Shown here piece by piece: positions 24,724 through 38,800 of a DNA stretch of 64,000 nt; positions within the stretch are counted from its first letter, which is position 1; each line of letters starts with the position of its first letter. A model generated the notes under the pieces. It was not told where the DNA came from. It saw nothing but the letters and a program-made list of their open reading frames with translations, and ran no database searches. The position numbers and the translations under genes were made by a program. Source of the DNA: Zhengitettix transpicula (Eukaryota > Arthropoda > Insecta > Orthoptera > Tetrigidae); contig CM073591.1 of the NCBI GenBank assembly GCA_037074705.1, positions 64,095,397 through 64,159,396 of the forward strand. Direction: 5' to 3'.

Positions 24724-24820
24724 AGGATGTTTCCTTTATTTAACACTTGAAAAATCATCTTGTACAAAATCTTTTGAAGTTGAGATGAGGTTTTTAAGTG
24801 TTGAATAAAGGAAACATCCT
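24724..24820. repeat. Hairpin-forming inverted repeat
   Basis: Arms 24724-24760 and 24783-24820 are inverted copies (tgtttcctttatt / aataaaggaaaca and beyond) with a few mismatches and a 22-base loop. The arms do not match the PLE-terminus family. It could be a small MITE or, less likely, a small-RNA precursor. Confidence 0.7.
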
Positions 24821-25156
24821 TCCAAATAGTGTGTTCCATATATCAACGTGACATCAGTGTCTTGCTTTGTAATCCATTCGTGCAAACTTTTTCTTTTCCA
24901 TTGTTTTGTAAGGTGGTGTAAAATACAGCTACTGATGTCACTTTCCAACATATTCAGCTACAAGTAAGATGATGCACAGAAATGTCAACATGCTCTGATG
25001 AATTATGACAGAATACACAAGTTTCTTTTCATTATATAAAATATTGACATAAAAATCAACTTTTCAATCAAATAATTTGAGTACAATGCCAATATATTGA
25101 TGAAATTGATGTGTGTTTTTAGCTATATTTCAGGAAATTCTTGTAGTGTGATAGTT

Positions 25157-25162
25157 TTTATT
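25157..25162 (-). terminator. Candidate SIVA1 poly(A) signal
   Basis: The minus strand reads AATAAA 51 bases past the SIVA1 stop codon, a normal spacing for a short 3' UTR. Confidence 0.55.
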
Positions 25163-25212
25163 TCCTATATTTAAACTAATATCTTGAGACGTTTTAGGCT
25201 TAACTTGATGCC

Positions 25213-26222
25213 TCATTGAAAACAACCAAGACAAATTGTTCCATCATCGTGTTCCACAAATCTGCAACAAATATACTTTTTTCAGTTTGTCACATATAAC
25301 TGGATAATGCAATATAAAATACTATCATACATACATGTTTATTGAACACTTTTTACAGAATTCATCTTCACACTTCATGCACTTTGAAAGACAACTTCTA
25401 CATAAACTCTTATCACAAAATGAACACTTGTCATTAAGAACAACACTTTTGCACTGAGCACATAAGTCCAAACTTTTAGGCTGAAATCAAAGCAACTTTT
25501 AACAAGCATTTTTAAAACATGAAATAAAAATATTAACTACAGAAAAGTGTGTGAACACATTCTTCAAATATTTTGTCACTTAAGACTTTAGAATGCTCAT
25601 TTATAAAACAAATCACTACAGAATTACATGAGAAAAATAATAAATGATACTAGGAAAAAATATAGAATAAAAATTTACAAAGAAAAACTATTCATACACA
25701 AATGAAAATTTTAATTTAATTAATGAAGTAATTTTAGATTATCCAAAATTTATATCAATGAAATGCATCTGACATAAGCATGTTGATCTCACAGTTTGAG
25801 TCGATAATATTAAAAATAAATATAACAGGTCAGGTTTGTGAGATTAATACTCTAAATAGGCTTACCTTGATGAGACCGACCGATTGTATGTGACAGCTGC
25901 TATCCAAGAAGGTCTGCTTGTACTGTGTTACTTTACACTCAAAATTGGAGTCTGCAGACTTCTTTGAGTTAAAAAACTGAGAATCGGTTGAGTCTTTGCT
26001 TCTTTTGTAAAGAAGAGTTCTCGTTTTATCTATAAAACAATACATTAATGAATTCTGTACATTGTCAGCATTAATCCAACTATTAGTGGAATGCAAGATT
26101 TTACCATAGATAGATTGCATGCGATGGTCCATCAAAACACCCATATTAACTTCTTTCTCGCTCACATGTATTTTACATTGAGGTAGGAAATCATATTCGA
26201 ATGGGAAAATTCTTTTAGGCAT
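25213..26222 (-). CDS. SIVA1: Apoptosis regulatory protein Siva, 3 coding exons, 183 aa
   Basis: Siva is a small zinc-binding adaptor with death receptor, p53 and stress links in vertebrates. Coding exons in transcript order: 26222-25866, 25480-25335, 25261-25213; all join in frame (phases 0, 2). The N-terminus MPKRIFPFEYDF and HVSEKEVNMGV match the conserved Siva start (MPKR, a hydrophobic core, then VSxxE). The C-terminal half is a cysteine-rich box: CAQCKSVV, CSFCDKSLCRSCLSKCMKC, CKKC, and after the last intron TICLGCF. Length is close to human Siva (175 aa). The middle is divergent and serine/lysine-rich. It is transcribed away from KDM1A and toward PARP1. The assignment rests on the N-terminal signature plus the cysteine spacing. 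The biochemical role in arthropods is less established. Confidence 0.9.
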
Positions 26223-26639
26223 TTTCGTAACAACGAAACATTACACTAGAATATAGCTACTTTCACAATCTGACATTACTGTGTCCCGCCAATTCGTACC
26301 AAAAGACAACAAAGAATGTTAGAGAAAGATATTCACACTCAATCAATCATTAGTGTACTATTCATATTGTTTGCTATTATATTAGTATTATATTGTTTGC
26401 TATTAGTATTATATTATATCTCCAATCTCGTATAATTTGAACTAACATGTTTAACTGTAATTAATACTCAAAGCTTAAATGATAAACCAGCAAGATTTAC
26501 TTGTTCCTGAGCTCAGATAAATCAATAGGTAATGACAGCTAGATACCCGAGGTACCTTCTCCCTGTCGATGCTGTAATCTAGTACTATTTAAACCCGTCG
26601 TTTATGAACCAAATGGCTTTATTCATTTTTGTGTTCATT

Positions 26640-27115
26640 TTAATTTTATTTGCTCTTGCCCAGTTAATCAACACATTTAGATAGTTTTGTAAAACTATTT
26701 CGTTGGACAATAAATTTATTGGCAAAAAGTCTCACTTTAGAATTTATGCTATCTATAACGGTCTTGTCTAGCTTTGTCAACACAATATAATGTGACACCA
26801 AATCGAATGTCTTTGCAAAATCCATTACTACATAATCTATCCTGTGTATTGAAATGATTTGGGTCACAGTTTCCCAACTACCATGTTGTCCTTCGAAAAA
26901 AAAAACACTTGTTACTTTATAGTTCTCTACGAATTTAGACTGAAGTTATGTGCTTCATTATTTTACAGATCACCGAAGTAAGACTAATTAGTCTGTAATT
27001 GAAAACATTTGATTTTTACCTCCTTTGAAAATCATAAATACGAGAGCGGATTTCGAGTCCTCCGGTAGGGTCTCATTATTTATTGAAACATTGAACAACA
27101 GTAGGCGAAACGTTA
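26640..27115 (-). mobile_element. Degenerate LINE reverse-transcriptase fragment
   Basis: The minus strand reads, across frames, SALVFMIFKGGK, a LTSVICKIMKHI-like segment, and then IDYVVMDFAKTFDLVSHYIV. The last is the RT motif A block (DFAKxFD) of non-LTR elements. Stops and frameshifts interrupt it, and no endonuclease part is seen. Confidence 0.7.
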
Positions 27116-28685
27116 AATTTTTTGAAGGAAAGACACGTGTTATGCAGAATTGAAAATAATTTTTACTTTAAACAGTGTTTCCGTCTCATTTTAAATGATC
27201 TAGTAGTAGGGATATCGTTTCTTAGAAATTGAATAAAGATAAGCATAAAAGTTATCAATCGAGCGAAAAAAAAATCAAATTACTTGGCAAAAGTAAAACT
27301 GATGTAATGTAAATAAGAATTACTCCTATTGGTGACTCCACCCACCACACACATTCGAGAATATTGATTCTATACTGACAACTCCAAAATGATTTATCCA
27401 GTTGTAAAAAATGAATAAATTGAATAATTTAATCCTTATTATACCCGAGCCCTGAATGTCAAGGACTGTGGCCAGATTCGTCGCATTTTACAGATTTTCT
27501 GCGGTGTCGACTGTTTTGGTCCTCCAAATTAGTAGGAGTCGGAAACTAGACTGGCTGACTGCTATCGTAAACAACTGAAGACTATTTCTTTTGGCGCTCT
27601 TAAAACCTCTCACGCTGGTAGATCACTGATTAAAAATTATATTTAGCCGCTCTGTGCAGTCATTTATGTCACGTCTCCTATTGCAGTATGCTAGTGAAAC
27701 CCCAACTCACTATATGCTGATTCATTCACGAGGGAAACGTGTGAGACACACAATTCTTCTTCTCTCTAAATATCTCATAATGGTAAATTTTAGTCAGCTC
27801 TTATTTGATGTCATATCGACTGGCGGCTAGTGCATACCGTACATAACTTAATTTAGGGAATATTTTTTGTCTTCAATTTAAGAGCCTTGATAATAATTGT
27901 GCTTTAACTGTAATTTCCTGCTATGATTTCGAAGATTTTTAACTGCATGCCTTGCGGCGCACTCGCTTATTCTCTTTCGCTAATACGATCAGCTATGTTT
28001 CTCTGTGTTCAGAACACAAAATGTCTAGCATGAGAAATACGAATGCTCAATATTCTGTTTACTTCTGTCTCCCCCTCTGTATTCTTCAACAAACTGCATC
28101 TTTCCTGAGCTCTGCGACACTCGTTACGTACATCCTGCCAGCATGTAGAAATGTTCCTAAAATTATCTTTATTTAAAAATAGTAGGAAGGAAAAATACTT
28201 TCGTGTTATAAATGTGTGTCAACTTGGTTCTAAAATTTTCCGCATTTAGAAATTAGAAACTATAGCAATCTATTTAGAGAAAATTAGAAATGTAGCATTT
28301 TACGGGTTGCTTCATTTGCTTCAGAGTAGTGGTAAATCTAACGTACTGTTGTATTATTAGTAGTTTACATGATCCTCCTAAAAATTACTTTTGTTGCTTA
28401 GGGTGATGTAGTACATAACTTAAAAAATCTCACGAACCGCCACCGGTCATATCACTCTTCTTCATCCTTGACAGAATGCAGTATCTACATACCAAGTCAT
28501 TATGGATTATTTATTTTTTAGTTAATAATGCAATAATTCTCCCTTTAGTCTGGAAACTGCTAGAGAAATTATATGACTTGTCCAAACATATGCTGCATAA
28601 GACCAAGTAAATTCATACTACTACTGTCATTATAAATAATATAATATGATATAAAAAACAATTAAAAAATGTTGTTGTGCCAACC

Positions 28686-28687
<2 letters not shown>

Positions 28688-28739
<52 letters not shown>
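28688..28739. repeat. (TA)n microsatellite
   Basis: About 52 bases of pure TA repeat. The YIYIYI-type open frames it creates on either strand are meaningless. Confidence 0.95.
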
Positions 28740-28741
<2 letters not shown>

Positions 28742-29812
28742 TTACAACCTTTCGTTCATGCTTTTCTTCAGATTTGTCTTCCTTATTTGTATACTACTTG
28801 AATATATATGTTTTGGTGCATCATTTTCTGATTACTGCTTTCTCCTTATTAGAAGAATAAATAAGACCTTACATATTTGAGTCCAGTAACAGCGTTTTCC
28901 AATATTAGTGTTCGTCACGTATTCATAACAAATGCATATACTAGACCTCGTTTTAATTTTTTTAAAACTCAGATCAAATGTATTTTCTGAATTCGTTGAG
29001 TCAACCACAATTTGAGAACCTTTCCGAAAATAAAGGATTAAAGTAAATAAAAGTATCTCGTTGAGCTCAGGATTATAAGTATAATACGAGTACATAACGT
29101 GAGGGACGCTAACTAGATTATTCCAAAGAAACTTAGTTAAACATTGACGCTCGTAAGTGCCGGTTGTAAAGCGGCCTCTTCAATATTACTTGAAGGTTTT
29201 CAGAACAGAAGGCAAAATTAAGGTAACAATTATGACATGACCGAATTATTATAAAGGCCTACTCTAGTATTAGTGTTGCTAAAAGATCTAATTCGCTGTA
29301 CTTTCAAGTTTGTTCAATCTCAAGTGCTAAGTGTTAATTTACAGCGTTTGTAAATATATTTTGTAATGAAAAAACATTATAAGCTGTATTACCATTAATT
29401 GAACAATTTGAAAGTAATACATTGGTGACAAATCAATTCATTCATATTTTAGTGAAGTTATGTGGAGTGTGTCGGTCTTTTACCGTAAAATAGGTTATGG
29501 AAGCTGTTTTATAAAACCAATAGGTACATCATTAGTTTTAAAAAGTAATGTTCCATTTATTATATTTATAGTAAACAAATTCGAGAACTAAATATTTGTT
29601 AATCACAGCTAAACATTTACATGAAATAGTGTAATGTAATAATATAATTATAGTACAGTTGTATTTTTTGGTTTTATATATTCTAATTTGAAATCATTTG
29701 TATTATATTCGTGTTTTTTTATTCAATTGCATATATTTTAATGGATTATTAATATCATGTGTGACTAACTTGTTTTGCTTTTATGTAGCGCCTAGATACA
29801 AAACAGACGGCG

Positions 29813-32800
29813 ATGAGCCGCCGCAAGAAGCCAAAAGTTGAAATTCATGACCTGGATGAGAAGTACAATCCATTAATAGAAGAGGAGGAAGTGTCTGATA
29901 CTTCAGAGAAGTCGAAGGCTGGAGTAGGAGGAACATCTGAAAGTAAATTACTGCCTTCAAGTGATGGGGGAAACTTCAAGAAGAAACCATCAGCTACTGT
30001 TATCCCTGAAGCTCAAACCAATACTACCCAACAAGGTTCAACTCCTGTAACACCAGCTAAAAGTGATAAAGATGAGGATGTAGAATTGGATTCTGAACAA
30101 GATGATCCAGCTGGTTTGTATTCCAGCTCTTTAATTATATGTGTCATAAACTGCATTTCAATGAATACAAACATTTTACATAGTTTGGACAGATCTTTGA
30201 CACTATATTTTGCTGAAATTAAAATATAAAACATGCATTCTAAGTAAAGTAATGAGATAAATATGTAAATATAAGTTATAAATAAATACCACACAGTTAT
30301 ATTGTGGTATTTATGTATCACTTATTTTTGCCTGTTATTTGGCTACTTATCCAACTTAATTTTTGTTGTTGTGCCAATTGTTGAACTGACTGATGTGAAG
30401 GAGCATAACATTGCTATTAAAATTTTGCTTGTATTTGTAGAAGCTGCCGCTGTGGTCACTAGAATTTATCCAAATTTCCTGCCAAGTAGAATTCATCTTT
30501 AATAGTCAGTTAAACAATAATATCTTTCTCAACCTGTATGTATATGTGTTGAGAAAGGTATAATTGTTTACCTGACCATTAAATATGAATATACATATAA
30601 TTAAATCAATAAGTAAATATGACAAAGTCATATTCTTTAACTCATTTGGATAGGAAAGAGGGACAGAAAGCTGTTGACTTACTTTAAATAAACAATTGGT
30701 CCAATCAGGCTGGAAATTAATAGTATTTCAAATATTTGAGGGCCTGTGCCTCCGTCTTCAGGTCAGGTCAGATTGTCGACTGGTAGGCTGCTCATTGTCA
30801 AATTCAAACCTTGGCACAGCAGCCATTAGACAGCAACAATTGACACTCAACAAAGCCAACAACTATTTCTCAATGGAAGGTCTTCATAATGAAAAAATGA
30901 CTGCATAATACATACAAACATGCATATAACCCACACAATACTAAAAGTAGAAGAAAGTAAGTGAGTAAGATGAGGAAGGATTATTCACAACTGTTGATTT
31001 TAGGTAAGCTGACTTCGCTGTCTCTCTTTCCTATCTAAATGTGTTATTTATTTTGACCTCATCACATTTTCCTTAAGTGTTATAGGTATTATAAGTATGT
31101 TGTGGTGGTTCTCCATGTAAGAATAAATTATAGTTGCCAATATTACTTTGGTGAGGTTCACATACTGTTTTTAATTTTCTTGTCCATAATTAAGTTTTAT
31201 GTAGTCATGAAGACTGTATGTTTCATTTTTAAAAATAACTGTTCAAAAGGTTCTTTTTCTGCCACACATCAATCAGAATTTTCTTCTAAAAAGTGGTACT
31301 CTATGCACAACTAACACACAATTTAATATTTAAATGTAAGTAAAATTATTTTATTTTTAGGACTAGAAGGGGCAGCTTTTCAGAGCCGGTTACCATTTGA
31401 CAAATTAACATCTGTAGAAGCTGCATGTTTCCCAGATGTAGCCCAAGGTCCACCTCAGACACAAAAAGTATTTTTGAATATTCGAAACAGATTACTTCAA
31501 CTCTGGTTAGAAAACCCAAAGCAACAATTAATTCTTGAAAATGCTATGCCACAGGTAAAAAATTATTATTTCATAGTTGTTTCTTTTTCCAGTACTCCTA
31601 AGTTCTGCCAATATTAATTAAATAAGATAACTTCATGATAGTGGTATAAAAGTAAATTCCAGGTTTGTTTGCAGAATAATAGAACACTAGAAAATCAACT
31701 TTTCTTTTCTTAAAATTGTGGTCATCATGGTAACAATTATTTTTCTGCAGTTGTTGCAACGATGTGACCACCCCTGTAATTCCCGAAAAGGAGGATCTGC
31801 TATCCTAATCTAAAAGTCCATTCCCCATTATCCCATCCCAACTAACTCTTCCAACAAACAACAACTAATGGTTAATAACTGTCCAACTATCAAACAACAA
31901 AAAAATTACCCTAGTGGCCTACTCTATTTCTTCCCTAATTATAAAGTAGATTACAACCTCTATAGAACTGTTTCAGTCCATTTCCATCTTCTTTCATTAT
32001 TGGAGGTGACTTCAACTCCAAACACGTAAGAATATCATTATAAAATTCATTTTTCATAATTGGAAGTGACTTCTCTCCCCTCTAATTAACATCCTTAATG
32101 AACTATCCTGTGATCACATTCCTGTCATAGCAGATTTCTTAATAAATTCTGTCTTGTCTACAGATGTATATTGTAAAAATGAGTGGTGAATGCTATAACT
32201 TGAAGTTTTGAATGTCCTTGGCTTAATTTAATGAAACACCATCTGTTTTTAGGTTGAACCACCATACAACAGTGATGCACCATTAGTTGCTCGTATTCAT
32301 GCATTTCTTGAGCGTAATGGATATATCAATTTTGGTATTTTCAAGCGTATACGAACCTTACCAGTGAAGAAATTGGGTAAAATAATTGTTATTGGAGCAG
32401 GAATCGCAGGTTTAGCTGCAGCTCAACAGCTGCAACAATTTGGCATGGAGGTAAGTAATTGGCTTAAAGTATAATAATGGAATTTTTACTGACAATCTAG
32501 TAAGTATTGACTACACACATTCAAGCAAACTTCACAATCATTCTTGATGAGTCATCAGCACAAGGATGCTTGAGCTTTTGTAGAATAATTTTATGCAAAC
32601 ATTTTGTTTGTACAAGTCACTTGATGTTTAATTGAATTTGAATTTGCAAACTTGTGCAAGTAAAACTGATCATATGTACCAAAGAAGTGCTTGCTTGTAC
32701 AAGCAAACGTGAAGTAAGAATGTAGCTTACAAAATATTATTTTTAATGAAATATAGGTTAACTGATATCAATTCTGACAATGATACAATTATATTTCTAC

Positions 32801-35800
32801 CTGAATTAATTACAGTTTCAATAATATGTTCTACTATCTGTTGGAAAATTACAATATCCCACAACATCCCACCACTGGCACAATCTTCTTTGTCGATGAC
32901 ATTGCCATCTCTTATCAAACCTACTCTATCACCTCTTCAATCAGCACTCGCTAACCTACAGCATTGGTTTGAACAATGGCGAATCAGCATCAATCCCACT
33001 AAATCGGTAACTGTCCCATTCACACTAACTAAAAACTCTCCTCTCCAAATCCCCCTCTATCTAAACATCGCAGAAATACCTACAAAAACAGAAACCACCT
33101 ACCTAGGACTCCCCTTTGACTCAAAGCTCTCATGGAAACTGCACATCAAACACCTCCTCTTAAAAATCAACCTTAAATTCAGAACTCTATATCCCCTCCT
33201 AAACAGAAAAGCCTCACTCAGCATCAGCACATAATGCCTTTTATACCTCTCCATAATACAACCCACCTTGTCCTACGCCTCATCCATTTGGCGAGTAACA
33301 GCCAAAACCCAATCAAAACAAAATGTAATCCTTCGCACCATTACTAACTCAGAAATTCCATCATCCACCACAACATTAAACAGCCCAAAGTCAACTCCTT
33401 AATCAGCAAATCTGTAACCTCACTAATAAAAAGCACCTTCAATCATCTAACACCATGATTCAGCAATTCCATAGCAACCCTCCCCCACCACTACACACAC
33501 CTCGCCTCAAAAGAAAATGTCCTTTCGACCTCATCCTTTCCCCCAGAACACTTGGGCACCTCCTAACCCAATCCATCATCACAACCGCAGACCCCACCCA
33601 CCCATTCCATCAAACTCAATAATCACCAGTGAACCCTCATACGCCAAGATTGTATGCCCCTCAGACAGACAAGGTACAACTTTACAATATGTAACCTACT
33701 AATAATCTGAGAATAATATATATTATGCATAACTTAACACACTTTTAGCCTCAGGTATTGGTTTTTTTAAATCAGATTATTTCCTTTTGTGTATAAAAAA
33801 TCATCAATAATTCAACCTTGTTGGTGATTGCACTAGAAAAATCTTTTATATCAATTGCAAATTATCTGACATTCTTAAAGTTTATTATTCATATTAATAG
33901 CCATTTAATTAAAAAAAATGAAGGTTAATGAAAACTGTAATTTCTTCAAATGAAAATTTACGGAATAAACAAAGATAGGTCCTTAAGTTATGAAAATACA
34001 GTAGAACTTTAAAAAAACAAATGTTAAATTGTTTACATTTTTATTGCATTGTGTAGAATATCCAGTTATATCTCAAATAATAGTCTGTTTTAACTAAGCA
34101 TAAAATGTTTTGGTAAACTTTAAAATTTTGGATGAGGAACATATTACTTTTTAATATTAATGGGAGAAATGCTTTATATTAGGTCAGATCCAACCATAAG
34201 GCAATTAATGTAAAGATTGACACTCAAAATCTAAACTGAATGTTATTATTTTATTGAGTCAAAGTTATACCTCTACTAGTGTCAACTACTTGGCTCTTTT
34301 TGAAATTAATTTCATTTCTGCAGAGTTCATGTTAGCAAGCATACAGAAAACTTCAAATTATTTCATGAGCAACTCTGCACAACTTCTAGCCTATAAATTT
34401 ATTCCAACTAATTTTCAGCATTGATATATATATTCGGATCAAAGTACTTTGTGCTAGTACAAAATTGCATGATAAACCAAGGAATTAATTAGCTTAAGTT
34501 TATTTAACTAACAAGTAAGAAGCTGTTCATTGTTTCCAGTGAAAATATAATGTAGTAGGTTCTAATAGTGTTTTATCATAATTTATTTTCTAAAATAAGA
34601 AAACATATTGCTTAACAAGTCTTTTGGTTAGCATATTATTTTCTTTAATTTTTCAGGTTGTTGTTTTGGAGGCTAGAGATAGGGTCGGTGGCCGAATTGC
34701 CACATTTCGAAAGGCAAATTACATTGCTGATTTAGGTGCTATGGTTGTGACTGGTCTTGGAGGAAACCCTGTCACTGTTCTATCAAAGCAAATCAACATG
34801 GAACTTCACAAAATTCGACAAAAGTGCCCACTTTATGAATCGTCTGGTTGCACAGTGCCGAAAGACAAAGATGAAATGGTTGAAAGAGAATTTAATAGGC
34901 TCTTGGAAGCAACAAGTTATTTATCACATCAACTTGACTTCAACTATGCTGGAGGGAGGCCAGTTTCCCTAGGACAGGCCTTGGAATGGGTTATTAAACT
35001 GCAAGAGAAGAATGTTAAAGAGAAACAAATTCAGCATTGGAAGGCTGTGATTGCATTACAGGTAACTTGTATGATCAAAATCACTTTTCCTATGTTACTG
35101 TAAAGATTTTGGAGCTCAATTGTATTTGTTTTTAGAGAGATAGAGAGAAAAAGGACGCTGTGACATACAGAATTCAAATTTTCTGAGGTATCCTCTAATA
35201 TGGCTGTTTCCATAGCTTGATCTTGATTTGAAATATATTGACATCATGTCGTGTCATTTGAAGAGATATTTTAGTGCATACTGTCTGTGATATGGAGAAA
35301 ATGAACATAGTGATGGCACAATTCTTATTTCACACTTATTTAATCTTTGACATGACAAACTGTTTCTGTGATTGCTTATAACAATACTCTCTTTTAGTAG
35401 TTGACACAATTTTTTTGGCTATTAGTTTTATGGATGATTGAGCTCACAGCACTTACTCTATCAGAATGTCCATTACAAACAAGTTATCCTGAGCAAAAAA
35501 TTTTATAGTACGAAACTTATTTTATATTATTTACCATACAATATTGGATAATACATTATAGCCTGACATTTAATGTCATCTCTGTAACTTTCCTGCCTAT
35601 TTCAACAAGGAATAATGTAAAATAATTATAATAAAGGGAAAGTAATGTCCCTGATCCTTACAATGGTGGCCATATTGACTGTTTTGGCTGTCGGAAGATT
35701 ACATGTTGTTTGCTTTAAATTTTTTATTGGTGAAGAAATGAAACAAAATTTTCTTGAATGGATTTAAGTTTTGTAATACACTCAAACTATGATGAATTTA

Positions 35801-38800
35801 CAAGTGGTACAATATTTTTCCAGATTCATAGGCATGAACTAAGTAGAATAAGTTGTTTGAAATTCTTTCTTCCATTGAATTGCATAGTGTATTAAGATTT
35901 CTTTCCACTGACGCGGCCACCTATTTGTGCTATAGCATGGAAAAGTTTACACACACTTCCTACGTGGTGATACCGACTCTTAATTTATGGTAAGTTAGTT
36001 TCTCTCTGTCTCTTTTCCTGTCTACCAATTTATCTATTATGCCAAATATGATATAAAATATAAATAAGTTTCTGTTTATGATTTGAAATGCAATTTTATT
36101 AAATTTTCTATATGAATTTTATAATTTTTTTAAAAAAACTTTTAGGAGAGGTTAGAAACCAACCAGCATCAGATGTTAGCCTTGAAGGAAAAAATCCATG
36201 AACTGAATAAGCAGTATAAAGAACATAGTGAAAATAAAACTGTAAGAGACATTACACAAGAGTTTGTGGTTCGCTCTGAATTACGAGACTTAAAAATTGC
36301 TTGTCGGGAATGGGATCAGTTGTTAGAACAACAACGTGAAATTGAAGAACGTTTACAAGAACTGGATGCATCTCCTCCATCTGATGTTTATTTGTCACCA
36401 CGTGATCGACAAATATTAGACTGGCATTTTGCAAATTTAGAATTTGCAAATGCCACTCCTCTTGATAGACTGTCTCTCAAGCACTGGGATCAAGATGATG
36501 ATTTTGAGTTTACTGGAAGTCATTTAACAGTTCGCAATGGATATTCTTGTGTTCCTGTAGCCCTAAGTGAATCTTTAGACATTAAGCTCAAAACAGCTGT
36601 CCGTCACATTCGATATGGACCTGGAGGAGTAGAGGTAAACCTTAATACATATGTAATAGTGAATTTCCAATTTTATTTATCTACCTTTTATACTAAAATT
36701 ATTTTATTGAATGAATACTAAAATTTTCATGTAACTACCCAGTTACCACACACTTGCAAATAATAGAAAATTAATAGGAATGCACACACAACTTGTATTG
36801 AGTATTTGTATTTAAAGAAATAAATTAAATTTTTGTTCTATATGGAAATAACAGATTATTGTAAATTAAACACTCGTCAGTCAATATTTAATAAGACAAA
36901 TTGGTTAAACCTAGGAATATTCTGTTACATGGCACTTTAGTATGTTGGCAGGTAACATGTGCAGCAAAATAGTCATACTTAATTGTATATCTCAAACTCG
37001 TGATTATAATACCTTAAAATTTGTCACTACTAATAGTAGTAATTTTTTAAATGGGATATAACACAATTTGTTACTATTATTTATATGGCAAAGGGTTACA
37101 GTATCTAACATGCAAATAAGTTTAAATTTGATAAAAAAGTACTTTAGTAAAAACTCTGACAAACACACATTTCATCAGTTATTTCTGAACAATGTCAATG
37201 GTGGAGCTAGTTGTGCATTTATTCAATGCCCATGTTATTACCCAAGAACATATTCAGTGAAAAATATTTTCATTCGTTAAGTTTGTAATGAATTGTTTTT
37301 ATTGGGTTGGGTTTTTAATTTTTATATTATTTAACACAAAAATATTGAAATAAAAAAATTAAATGAATTTCATTATTTGTTTTAACATGAGAACTCTAAT
37401 CACAGGCACCTATGGATTAACATAACAGAGATATGTCACTCACATTAAATTCTTTCTCCAGTGTGTGGATGGTTGAAATCATTCCTTTTTGTTGCACGCT
37501 GTAGCTGGAGGTCCTGGTTCTTTTCCTTACTAAATACTCGCTTTCTATGAACTCGATGATGGATACTAGTGATCGCTGCAGCTGGCTGGAGCATCTCGTT
37601 TGTTCACAAATTTCTCAGGAGATGACCCCATACAGATAGCCTTTTGGCAGGTGAAAACTTACTATGCAGTTTCTAACTTAAATCCAAGCTACTTGGATAT
37701 GGATACACCTGTATCCTTCGTGGTTCTCTCTCCAACTCTCCCAAAAATCTCTGGCCTAGCGTCACCAGGCTTTTTGATGGCAGACACAATGGGTTTACCC
37801 ATGCGCTGAACAAAAGATTTCAGTGACATGATGTTCGCTATCTCAGGGGGCTGCTTTGGAGTATTGAAATAGCCATGTGAAGATTCCTGAGACGCACCAG
37901 GTAGGTGTCTCAAGTTGGGAAACAAAAGCATATTCCCAGCTACAGCAAACAACATTTCCGAAAAGTAAAAGAAAATTAATTTAAAATATGAGTGTTACAT
38001 TTTAGATTTAATATTTTTAAGAAGGGGTCTCTCTTTTAAAGGTATTGACTACAGACTCTCGGAACCACGGAAATCCCGTAAGTTACAAAGGAGATGCTGT
38101 TCTTTGCACATTACCTCTTGGAGTTCTGAAGCAGGCAACTGCAATAGCTTCAGGACAAGATGCTGCCAGGCCAAATGTGGTACAGTTTGTTCCTCCACTT
38201 CCGGAGTGGAAAGTTGCAGCTATTCAAAGGTTGGGATTTGGTAACCTTAATAAGGTAAGAACATTAGTACAACAGTTTTATTTTTAATATTATTTTCTGT
38301 TTGTCCTTTGCAGTTTTGACTTGCAATGTTGAATTAAGTTTTAGTTATAGTTTTGTTTCATTTATGATATTGTGGTTAACTTCTTCTCTGGTTATTAGTT
38401 TTAATTTTAGTGCATCTCAATGTTCTTGTTGATATAGTCAATCATTAGTAGCAGTATTCCAGATTGATTTTTCTCAGCTTAATGTGTAATGAAATAAAAC
38501 ACTGTTGGTTGCTACTTACCACATTGTAGGTGATAATGAAGACATTTGAATTTATGATAATTGGTGATAGTAATTATTGGATCTTCATATTTGACGTAGC
38601 TTAGAGATTTTGTCTGTCTTAAGTAGTTGCTTTAATTGAGGAGTTATTAAATTATTGGTATACAATCTTATGGGTAATTTATATCATTGCAGGTATTAAA
38701 TATTGTTGCTGCTCAGATTCTGTTTAACCCGTTACTGGTTTTGTATGTGGTAGAGGGCCATGTAATTTTGTTTCAATATAAAATTACCAAAACAATTATG

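Larger units (their letters stand above)
22408..25212. other. Intergenic between convergent PARP1 and SIVA1
   Basis: About 2.8 kb of AT-rich DNA holding the 3' UTR and downstream regions of both genes. I see the PARP1 poly(A) candidate at 22621, a repeat trace at 22508-22570, a 37-bp hairpin at 24724-24820 and the SIVA1 poly(A) candidate at 25157. No coding exon is recognised. Confidence 0.6.
26223..29812. other. Intergenic between divergent SIVA1 and KDM1A
   Basis: About 3.6 kb. It should hold both promoters. KDM1A probably has a non-coding 5' exon somewhere here, because a splice-acceptor-like 'tttgcttttatgtag' lies 24 bases before its ATG. Contents seen are a LINE RT relic (26640-27115, minus) and a TA microsatellite (28688-28739). 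I see no further coding exon. Confidence 0.55.
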
